This document shows, piece after piece, positions 1 to 5,744 of a stretch of 6,694 nt of DNA (the stretch's first letter is position 1; each line of letters begins with the position of its first letter). A program made the position numbers and the translations under genes. Below the pieces are notes generated by a model. It searched no databases, had not been told where the DNA came from, and saw only the letters and a list, made by a program, of their open reading frames with translations. Origin of the DNA: Syntrophaceae bacterium (lineage in GTDB: Bacteria; Desulfobacterota; Syntrophorhabdia; Syntrophorhabdales; WCHB1-27); NCBI GenBank assembly GCA_003165115.1, contig PLSJ01000099.1:1-6694 (forward strand), written 5' to 3'.

Positions 1-1184
1 TTAAGGGCGAGGAGGTTCGTCTGGTCGGCGATGTCGTTGATGACCCCCACGATCTCGCCGATCTGCTTCGAGCGGTCCCCGAGCGACTTCACGAATTGCG
101 CGGAGTCGTTGACCGTTAAGGCGATCTCTTTCACCTCGTCGACGGCCCGGTTGACCACCGATCCGCCCTCTCGCGCGGTCGCCGCCGTCTCACCGGCCGA
201 TTGCGAGATGCTTCCCGCGTTCCTGGCGACGTCGAGAACCGTATGGGACATCTCCTCCGAGGACGCGGCGACCACCGTCGCCCGTTCCGCCTGAACGGAC
301 GATCCTTTCGACATCTGGTCGGCGCTCGCGGAAAGCTCCGTGGCCGCTGACGAGAGGCTGGCCGCGGTCGACGCGACCTGGCCGACGACGCCCCGCCATT
401 TCTCCGCCATGTTGTTCATGGAGGTAAGCAACTGACCGACCTCGTCCCTGCCTTCCGAAGTCACCTTTACGCTGAGATCGCCGCTGGCCAGCCGGTCGGC
501 CATCCCGAGCCCCTCTTTCAGAGGGATCGTGATGCCGCGGGTCAGGTAGGTCGTGGCGACGACGACCATGCCGAGGCCGATGATGCCGAGGACCACGAGA
601 AGCACCTGGTACGTGCCGTTCTGCTTCGATGCGGCCTGGTGGGCGGCGTCCATCTCCTTCTGCTCGTACCGCACGAGGTCTTCCATTGCCGCGATGATCT
701 CAAGGGCGAACGGCCGCGCCTCCTTCACGTAGGCAGTCATGGCCTCTTCGCGCTTACCCGCTTTCGCCAATTCCATGGCTTTGTTGTTGGCCCCTTTGCC
801 GGCCGTCATGATGGACTTGCACCGGGCGACGAACTCTTTGCTCTTTTCGGTCTGCCCGAGCTTTGCCAGCGCCTCGAAGGCGTCGTTCTCTTCCTTTCGT
901 TTCTCGGCAATGAGCTTCGTGTTCTCCCCGATCACGCCCTCATCCTGCGTCATCAGTATGACCGCCATGGCGTAGAAGATCTGGTTTACGGCGTTGATGG
1001 CCGTGTTCGCCTTTTCGATCCTTGATGCGTTGACATCGATGACCTTGTTGAATTCCCTGTCCATGTGCCTCATGTTGACCAATGCGATGGTCGTCAGGAC
1101 CAGCATCATTACCATAACAGCCCCGAAACCGATGGCGAGCTTCTTGCCGATGTTCATATTCTTGCCGATGTCCAGGTTCTTCAT
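1..1184 (-). CDS. Methyl-accepting chemotaxis protein, 3' end cut by window edge
   Basis: This is a transmembrane chemoreceptor that would signal through CheW/CheA to the flagellar motor. 394 complete codons are visible. The N-terminus (MKNLDIGKNMNIGKKLAIGF) leads into a first membrane helix at about residues 17-36. A helical periplasmic domain of about 155 residues follows, of the four-helix-bundle (4HB_MCP) type by length and helical character. The second membrane helix is at about 192-214. A HAMP domain follows at about 213-265 (ITIPLKEGLGMADRLASGDL and DEVGQL are typical), then the coiled-coil signalling domain. The frame leaves the window in IADQTNLLAL, just before the NAAIEAARA hairpin tip expected in this family, so the conserved tip and the C-terminal methylation helix lie outside. 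The start is set by AAAGGGGGG at 1192-1200, 7 nt upstream of the ATG; an internal Met at residue 10 is less well placed. The ligand cannot be predicted. The cut is the window edge, not a pseudogene. Confidence 0.95.
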   Translation of the reverse strand, partial: MKNLDIGKNMNIGKKLAIGFGAVMVMMLVLTTIALVNMRHMDREFNKVIDVNASRIEKANTAINAVNQIFYAMAVILMTQDEGVIGENTKLIAEKRKEENDAFEALAKLGQTEKSKEFVARCKSIMTAGKGANNKAMELAKAGKREEAMTAYVKEARPFALEIIAAMEDLVRYEQKEMDAAHQAASKQNGTYQVLLVVLGIIGLGMVVVATTYLTRGITIPLKEGLGMADRLASGDLSVKVTSEGRDEVGQLLTSMNNMAEKWRGVVGQVASTAASLSSAATELSASADQMSKGSSVQAERATVVAASSEEMSHTVLDVARNAGSISQSAGETAATAREGGSVVNRAVDEVKEIALTVNDSAQFVKSLGDRSKQIGEIVGVINDIADQTNLLAL

Positions 1185-1281
1185 GGTGCTACCCCCCTTT
1201 TCGTCCTGTCTTTCGCTGTGGTCCCCTATTTCACGTACACAGGCGGATGAGCGGCTGTGCCATGATGAAGTAAGCGAACGG

Positions 1282-1296
1282 CCGGGCCCCTCCCGG
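1282..1296 (-). other. Small GC hairpin in the chemoreceptor leader
   Basis: On the minus strand CCGGG-AGGGG-CCCGG can form a 5-bp stem with a 5-nt loop. It lies between the proposed sigma-28 promoter and the ribosome binding site. No T-run follows in either direction, so it is not a terminator. It may be a chance GC-rich dyad or a minor 5' UTR structure. Confidence 0.3.
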
Positions 1297-1310
1297 TTTA
1301 TGCAATAATC

Positions 1311-1338
1311 TTATCGACACGTTTCGGGGATTGCTTTA
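1311..1338 (-). promoter_or_regulatory. Putative sigma-28 (FliA) promoter of the chemoreceptor gene
   Basis: On the minus strand CTAAAG (TAAA at 1335-1338) is followed after 16 nt by GTCGATAA (1311-1318). The known FliA consensus is TAAA-N15-GCCGATAA, so the -10 matches 7 of 8 bases and the spacer is one base longer than usual. It sits immediately downstream of the preceding gene's terminator and would give a leader of roughly 120 nt before the chemoreceptor ATG at 1184. Chemoreceptor genes are classic sigma-28 targets, which supports the call. The start site is inferred only. Confidence 0.65.
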
Positions 1339-1348
1339 GATAGGGCAT

Positions 1349-1382
1349 AAAAAAAGAGGCAGGGCCGTTTGACGGCCGTGCC
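1349..1382 (-). terminator. Rho-independent terminator of the PEP-CTERM gene
   Basis: Read on the minus strand, GGCACGGCCGT and ACGGCCCTGCC form an 11-bp stem with a single C·C mismatch and a 3-nt loop. TCTTTTTTT follows directly. It lies about 27 nt beyond the TAG at 1410-1412. The T-run is on the minus strand only, so it serves the gene at 1410-2051 and separates it from the chemoreceptor unit. Confidence 0.9.
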
Positions 1383-1409
1383 CCTACGAGAGGACGATGC
1401 TTCTTTAGC

Positions 1410-2051
1410 CTATGCCTTGAACCGCTTCCTCATACCGACAAGGCCCAGGAGACCGGGGGCGAGCAGGAGGATCGAAGGCGGGACGGGGACCGCGGATACC
1501 GCGACATTGCCGATGACCGGTCCGTTGTAGCCCCCCGTGGTATCCATACTGGTGAAAGAGAGGACTGTCGATGCCCCGGTTGCCGTGAACTGAATGGTTT
1601 CGAAGGTGTACTGGCCGTTGTATGCGTTATTGGCCGTTGAAACGGTATAAGAAGACCCACCGAAGCTCACCTGGAGCACTTTCGGGCTGGGGGCGCCGTT
1701 CGTGTTACCCGAGAGGTTGAACGTCACGTTGTATGTCTGGTTGGGCACCGTGACGAGCGTCTGCGTTATTCCGCCGAACGAAGACCCATCGAGATCGACG
1801 CTGCCCCCGCCGCCGGGAGGGGAGCTTCCGAACCAGGTACCGATCAGGTCGACGCTGCCCGTGCCCGAGCCCGCGTTTGCCGCGCCATCGGTGACCGTCC
1901 ATCCGATCATCGGCTGGCCGCAGAAATAGGTCACATAACCCGCGCTCGGGACAGGTGTAAAGTCCCCGTTGGTAACGATGCTGCTTGCGTGTGCCGTGCC
2001 GAAGGCCCACAACGTGAGGACCAGAACTGCCGCTGCCAAGACCTTTGCCAT
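1410..2051 (-). CDS. Choice-of-anchor C family protein with PEP-CTERM sorting signal
   Basis: This is a 213-residue exported protein. A signal peptide covers residues 1-22 (hydrophobic core AAAVLVLTLWAF, cleavage likely after AHA). The body is a Ser/Gly/Thr-rich beta domain with the hallmarks of the choice-of-anchor C / DUF642-like family: NGDF (28-31), GW (50-51), SVDLDGSSFGGITQTL (84-99), TYNVTFNLSGN, then a late FTATGAS..LSFTS segment. The C-terminal 26 residues are a PEP-CTERM signal of the VPxPPS variant: VPVPPS, a hydrophobic helix (ILLLAPGLLGLVG) and a basic tail (MRKRFKA). Such proteins are processed by an exosortase and are linked to exopolysaccharide and biofilm matrix. No exosortase is in this window. 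The start is fixed by AAGGAGG at 2058-2064, 6 nt before the ATG. A riboswitch-like leader lies upstream and a terminator downstream, so the gene is probably monocistronic. Its ligand or structural role is unknown. Confidence 0.93.
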   Translation of the reverse strand: MAKVLAAAVLVLTLWAFGTAHASSIVTNGDFTPVPSAGYVTYFCGQPMIGWTVTDGAANAGSGTGSVDLIGTWFGSSPPGGGGSVDLDGSSFGGITQTLVTVPNQTYNVTFNLSGNTNGAPSPKVLQVSFGGSSYTVSTANNAYNGQYTFETIQFTATGASTVLSFTSMDTTGGYNGPVIGNVAVSAVPVPPSILLLAPGLLGLVGMRKRFKA

Positions 2052-2080
2052 ATGAATCCTCCTTTTGATACAGTGTTTCA

Positions 2081-2178
2081 GGCAGCCAGGCTGTCTCTCT
2101 GATGCATATCCCGTGATGTTCCGGCCGAGACCCTTTTGCTTTCCGCCCCACCCTCGCGGATAGTTTGGCTTTATCTGC
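2081..2178 (-). promoter_or_regulatory. GEMM-I (cyclic-di-GMP class I-like) riboswitch aptamer
   Basis: Read on the minus strand, the leader contains the order of conserved parts seen in GEMM-I RNAs. P1 is AGCCA (2166-2170) with UGGCU (2084-2088). The CAAAC-type strand leads into P2, CUAUCC (2158-2163) with GGGUGG (2148-2153), closed by a GCGA (GNRA) tetraloop at 2154-2157. The junction GGGGCGGAAAGC resembles the consensus GGGACGCAAAGC. P3 then runs GGGUCUC (2127-2133) to GAGAC (2093-2097), ending in AGCC next to P1. P1 closes about 32 nt before the ATG, with the Shine-Dalgarno between and no T-run, so control of translation is more likely than termination. By alignment with the Vibrio Vc2 aptamer, the base equivalent to G20 is G, which would favour c-di-GMP over cGAMP. 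That alignment was done by eye, and several junction bases depart from consensus. Ligand identity is therefore inference. Confidence 0.78.
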
Positions 2179-2184
2179 TACAAC

Positions 2185-2213
2185 AGTGTATTACAATATC
2201 TAGCTTACGTCAA
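2185..2213 (-). promoter_or_regulatory. Sigma-70-like promoter of the riboswitch/PEP-CTERM transcript
   Basis: On the minus strand TTGACG (2208-2213) and TACACT (2185-2190) are separated by exactly 17 nt. The -35 matches 5 of 6 and the -10 matches 4 of 6 consensus bases. Transcription would start near 2178-2179, just at the 5' edge of the riboswitch fold, which is where an aptamer-bearing transcript should begin. The start site has not been mapped. Confidence 0.72.
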
Positions 2214-2512
2214 GAAGAAAATGGAGAGAATCAGCAACTTTTTATTCCAGGTTTCGGACGACATGCTTCTTATGTGCACGCAAATAGCCGTTTTTCATCC
2301 CATAGTCGCCAACTGTCCGGCTTTAACAAGCCGTCTTCATGGTAACATGATGTATGACATTCTCATAGCCAGGAACTTACGTGTCCGGGCGCGCAGGATT
2401 TCTTTTCGGTAAACTGTGCGCCGACCGTGCAATGGCAGGGTGATCGTATTAAAATGTAGAAATCTTCTTTGTCGAACAAGCGCACGGGCGAATAAGAGCA
2501 GAAGGGGGGTCC
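2214..2512. other. Divergent intergenic region with dyads, no convincing gene
   Basis: About 300 bases separate the PEP-CTERM promoter from the cytochrome operon. No frame here has a good ribosome binding site or recognisable protein. Three dyads are visible: CGGCTT-TAAC-AAGCCG (2318-2333), TCATG-GTAA-CATGA (2337-2350), and the longer hairpin at 2388-2422 listed separately. TGTCCGG occurs twice (2314-2320 and 2382-2388). A weak -10-like TAAAAT lies at 2450-2455 but has no good -35 at the right distance. The plus-strand promoter is probably in this region, but its position is not certain. Confidence 0.6.
2388..2422 (+). other. Possible leader hairpin upstream of the cytochrome operon
   Basis: GGCGCGCAG (2388-2396) can pair with CTGTGCGCC (2414-2422) over 9 bp including one G·U, leaving a 17-nt loop. 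There is no T-run, so it is not an intrinsic terminator. It could be part of a 5' UTR structure or an operator if transcription starts upstream of it. GC-rich chance pairing remains possible, and it did not match a riboswitch class I recognise. Confidence 0.35.
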
Positions 2513-3472
2513 ATGAAACGGGTACTGTTCAGCCTGTTGGCGTTTTCAATTCTTTTTCTTTCTTCCCATGCCTGGAGTGCCGGACCCGTGGGCTATGCGG
2601 GCACGGATACGTGCCTGGGCTGCCATCAGGACCGGGCCACGTTCATGTCGAAAAGCCCGCACTGGAAAAAGGCCGTCCCGGGCGCACCGATCAACCAGGA
2701 AGGCTGCGAGTCCTGCCACGGACCGGGTGCCGCCCACGCGGAGGCGGGCGGCGGCAAAGGTGTCGGCGGCCTCGTTACCTTCTCCAAGAAAGAGCGGGCC
2801 GACGTCAAGTCGGCGGCGTGTCTCAACTGCCACGAGCACAGCACGCAGCTCGTAAACTGGGATTCAGGCACCCACAAGACGATGGACGTGTCGTGCAGCG
2901 ACTGCCACACGCTCCACTCTCCCCCGAAGGCGCCTGCCGGGTACGGCACCACCCTTGCCGGCCTCGGCTACTCGCCTTCCCGGGAATACCAGGTATGCGG
3001 AAAGTGCCACCTTGACGTCAAGGCCAGGCTGAGCAGACGGTCTCATCACCCCATCGTGGAGGGCAGGATCACCTGTTCGAGCTGCCACCAACCGCACGGC
3101 TCCACATATCCTGCCATGATAAAGGCGCCGAGTATTAACCAGCTCTGCTACAAGTGCCACGCCGAAAAGAGGGGACCCTTCATGTGGGAGCACCCTCCTG
3201 TCGACGAGAACTGCGCCACCTGTCACGCTCCCCACGGCAGCGTCCATCAATGGCTCCTCACCGAGAAGGTGCCGAACCTCTGCCAGGCATGCCACGACAC
3301 GACGACCCATCCAGGCACCATGTACAGTAAGCAGTCGCTCTTTACCGGGAAGGCGCCTGCCGTCCAATCGGTCGGCCGGGCATGTCTCAATTGCCACAGC
3401 AACGTCCACGGGAGCAATGCGCCTGCGAACCCTGCGAACGAGTTCAACAGGGGTTCATACTTCCTGCGATAG
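2513..3472 (+). CDS. mtrA: MtrA/DmsE-family decaheme c-type cytochrome
   Basis: This is a 319-residue periplasmic electron-transfer protein. A signal peptide covers about residues 1-23 (KR, then LFSLLAFSILFL, cleavage near WSA). Ten canonical CXXCH heme sites follow, at residues 34, 65, 103, 128, 162, 188, 212, 234, 257 and 291. Many additional His residues (for example 50, 75, 121, 135, 195, 227, 241, 299) are available as distal ligands. Ten hemes at this size match the MtrA/PioA/DmsE family, a wire of hemes inserted in the MtrB/PioB barrel that carries electrons across the outer membrane. The next gene is exactly that partner, which strongly supports the call. The start is set by AAGGGGGG at 2502-2509, 3 nt upstream of the ATG. 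The stop TAG overlaps the next gene's ribosome binding site. The symbol is given for the family; direction of electron flow and the terminal acceptor cannot be read from sequence. Confidence 0.93.
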   Translation: MKRVLFSLLAFSILFLSSHAWSAGPVGYAGTDTCLGCHQDRATFMSKSPHWKKAVPGAPINQEGCESCHGPGAAHAEAGGGKGVGGLVTFSKKERADVKSAACLNCHEHSTQLVNWDSGTHKTMDVSCSDCHTLHSPPKAPAGYGTTLAGLGYSPSREYQVCGKCHLDVKARLSRRSHHPIVEGRITCSSCHQPHGSTYPAMIKAPSINQLCYKCHAEKRGPFMWEHPPVDENCATCHAPHGSVHQWLLTEKVPNLCQACHDTTTHPGTMYSKQSLFTGKAPAVQSVGRACLNCHSNVHGSNAPANPANEFNRGSYFLR

Positions 3473-3481
3473 GGGGTCCAC

Positions 3482-5689
3482 ATGAAGAAAGGATTCGCAG
3501 TTGCCTTCGTCATGGTCCTTGTCTCTGTTTCCGCCTCCTATGCCGAGCAGGCCGACATGTTCTCGGGCGGGTTTTTCCTCGGTGGCAGGGCCCTCAGCCT
3601 CGATCATCAGAGCGGCAAGTTCAACGAGTACAACGCCATAGGGCCGGGTCTCTTCGGCGGCGGGGACGCGAGGTACGACAACGACCGGTACTACCTGAAC
3701 GCCGAGGCCACCTATCTCGGCGACGGCGATATGTATGTGAAGCTGAAAGGGGGGAAATGGGACAGCTTCAAGTATTCGCTCTTCTATACCGAATTCCCCC
3801 ACAATTACTCCTTCGAGAACAAGAGCGTCTTCATCAACCCCGGCTCCGAGAACCAGGCCCTGCCTTCATCGAGGGCCGCGCTCAATAATGTGAACACATG
3901 GCCCAGCCAGTCCTTCGACGAGAAAATCAGCCGGAAGGAGGTGGGCGGCGCCGTGGAGGTGACCGCCATAAGGCCCTTCTTCTTCAACGTCGACGCGAGC
4001 CGGTTGCAAAGGAGCGGACAAAACGCGTTCGGCGCGGTAGACGCCTTCGGCGGTACGGCGAGTGCCGGCTCGGCGGGCTCCTTCACGAGCAGGCTTACCG
4101 ACATCGCCCAGCCCGTCGACGACCATACGACCAACACGAACGCCCTTTTCGGCTGGAAGAACAAGCAATACTACGCCGCTTTCGGGGGCGGCTTCAGCGA
4201 GTACGGCAATTCCGCGGAGTTTACCCGCTTTCAGGAGCCTTTCTTCCCTCCGACGGGCGCTTCGCCGACAACCGCGGCCGTGGGGACTATCGTGGGCCCC
4301 CCGGACAACAGGTCCTGGAACTTGAAGTTCGCAGGGAACGCGAAGCTCCCCTACTCCTCCGTCTTCTCCCTCACCGCGGACTACCAGCAGAACACGTCGC
4401 ACACGACGCTCCTCAACTCCATAGAGACAGGCACCCAGGCGACACCCGTTATCGCGCCCTTACAACTCAGCTCACCCGCCTTTAACGGCAACGTGCAATA
4501 CTGGCATTTCGGCGCCACCCTCACGTCGAGCCCCATGAAGGACCTGACGACGAAGTTCTACTTCAAGTACCTGGACCGTAAAGACAACTCCGACGTCATC
4601 ACCTTCGCGAATTCGGCGGGCACCGCCGCGCCGATCACCAACTCCCTCTACAGCTTCCAGAAGACGAGCGTGGGCGGAGAGGCAACCTACCGGTTCATGA
4701 AGAACCTGAAGGGCGTCCTGGGCTACGATTACACGGACACGAAACGGGAGGACCTGCCCATAACCTCGATCGTCTTCAACAACATCCCCGATACCTGGGA
4801 CCAGAAATACATCGCGCAGCTCGTCTATAACCCCCTGGACTGGCTCGGCGCAAGGCTGAAATACCAAAGGCTTTACAGGAACAGCCACTTCGAGCCGGGC
4901 ACGAACCCGGAGCCGGAGGCGTCGACGCCGGCCAACACAACCCTCGCCAACAACATCCGCCGCTTCGACGCGGGGGACAAGGTCCAGGACATGGTCAAAT
5001 TCACCACCGACATCACTCCCACCGATGCCCTCGGCATAGCCCTGGAGTACGCGTACAAACTCGACAACTTCAACAGGAACACCCTCGGCTTCCAGCAGAT
5101 GGAGGAAAACGAGTTCATCCTCGACGCGAACTACGTCTTTAAGGGGATGAAGCTGTTTGCCTTCTTCGACTACGACATGTCCCACACGTCGCAGACCCAG
5201 AGGCAGGGCGCGGGCGGCAACGGTGACCCGAGCACCCCTCCCAGCCCCACGGGCTTCAACTGGAACGCGGATATGCGCAACCAAAACTACGCCTATGGCC
5301 TGGGGACCTCGTTCCCCGTGATGAGCAAGCTGGCCCTTATCGTGCAGTACGACTTCGAGAAGAACAACGGCTGGGCGAACTTCACCTCCCAGAGCTTCAC
5401 CGCCGCCCAGACGGGCCTCGGGATCAATAATGGCAACATAGACAACCCTTACTGGGATGGCTACACCCGGCAGAACATTTCCGCCAGGCTGGTCTTCGAC
5501 TACAACCAGCACCTCGCCTTCAGCCTGGGCTGCCTCTACACACAGTTCAGGACGAATGACGGCCAGTACGCCGGCTATCAGTATGCGTACCCCTTCAGCA
5601 CGAACGGCTCCAGCTATTTGAGCGGGGCGTACCTGGATCAGTCGTACAAAGCGAACGTTTACTACTTGCGGGCTATGTACCGGTTCTAA
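3482..5689 (+). CDS. mtrB: MtrB/PioB-family decaheme-associated outer membrane beta-barrel
   Basis: This 735-residue outer-membrane porin sheathes the decaheme cytochrome. A signal peptide covers residues 1-21 (cleavage likely SYA|EQ). The rest shows alternating aromatic/polar strands with Asn/Gly-rich loops throughout, for example YWHFGATLTSSPMKDL, YRFMKNLKGVLGYDYTDT and YIAQLVYNPLDWLGARLKY. It ends in YYLRAMYRF, whose terminal Phe is typical for BAM-inserted barrels. Known MtrB proteins form 26-stranded barrels of about 650-700 residues, so the length fits. There is only one cysteine (about residue 684), so the N-terminal CXXC found in Shewanella MtrB is absent. The start lies 9 nt after the cytochrome stop, and its AGGGGG site overlaps that stop codon, which implies translational coupling. 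Assignment rests on this gene order plus overall barrel character. Confidence 0.9.
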   Translation: MKKGFAVAFVMVLVSVSASYAEQADMFSGGFFLGGRALSLDHQSGKFNEYNAIGPGLFGGGDARYDNDRYYLNAEATYLGDGDMYVKLKGGKWDSFKYSLFYTEFPHNYSFENKSVFINPGSENQALPSSRAALNNVNTWPSQSFDEKISRKEVGGAVEVTAIRPFFFNVDASRLQRSGQNAFGAVDAFGGTASAGSAGSFTSRLTDIAQPVDDHTTNTNALFGWKNKQYYAAFGGGFSEYGNSAEFTRFQEPFFPPTGASPTTAAVGTIVGPPDNRSWNLKFAGNAKLPYSSVFSLTADYQQNTSHTTLLNSIETGTQATPVIAPLQLSSPAFNGNVQYWHFGATLTSSPMKDLTTKFYFKYLDRKDNSDVITFANSAGTAAPITNSLYSFQKTSVGGEATYRFMKNLKGVLGYDYTDTKREDLPITSIVFNNIPDTWDQKYIAQLVYNPLDWLGARLKYQRLYRNSHFEPGTNPEPEASTPANTTLANNIRRFDAGDKVQDMVKFTTDITPTDALGIALEYAYKLDNFNRNTLGFQQMEENEFILDANYVFKGMKLFAFFDYDMSHTSQTQRQGAGGNGDPSTPPSPTGFNWNADMRNQNYAYGLGTSFPVMSKLALIVQYDFEKNNGWANFTSQSFTAAQTGLGINNGNIDNPYWDGYTRQNISARLVFDYNQHLAFSLGCLYTQFRTNDGQYAGYQYAYPFSTNGSSYLSGAYLDQSYKANVYYLRAMYRF

Positions 5690-5744
5690 GCGGTCTTTCC
5701 TGGTATCAGGCCATGGCGAGCGACATCGAAAACGGGGGACCGGT

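Noticed and set aside
1..30. Chemoreceptor as a truncated pseudogene
   Set aside because: The frame is open to the window edge and stops exactly where the conserved tip should continue, so the cut is artificial.
639..1308. Plus-strand open frames opposite the chemoreceptor
   Set aside because: They are complements of the real minus-strand gene, which shows membrane helices, HAMP and signalling helices in one unbroken frame.
2318..2333. CGGCTT-TAAC-AAGCCG as a terminator
   Set aside because: The stem is perfect, but no T-run follows on either strand and no gene ends nearby.
2221..2412. Possible 63-codon plus-strand gene in the intergenic region
   Set aside because: It is preceded only by an A-rich stretch with no clear Shine-Dalgarno. 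The product is unlike any known protein and the frame overlaps the dyads.
2433..2450. Sigma-54 promoter (TGGCAG...) ahead of the cytochrome operon
   Set aside because: TGGCAG resembles a -24 element, but there is no GC at the required -12 spacing.
2427..2455. Sigma-70 promoter for the cytochrome operon using TAAAAT as -10
   Set aside because: The bases 17 nt upstream (GTGCAA) are a poor -35, so it is noted only as a weak candidate.
4472..5512. Long antisense open frame (346 codons) inside the MtrB gene
   Set aside because: It is the low-complexity Val/Arg/Gly-rich complement of a GC-rich coding strand. It has no family features or good ribosome binding site, and the plus-strand barrel frame is convincing.
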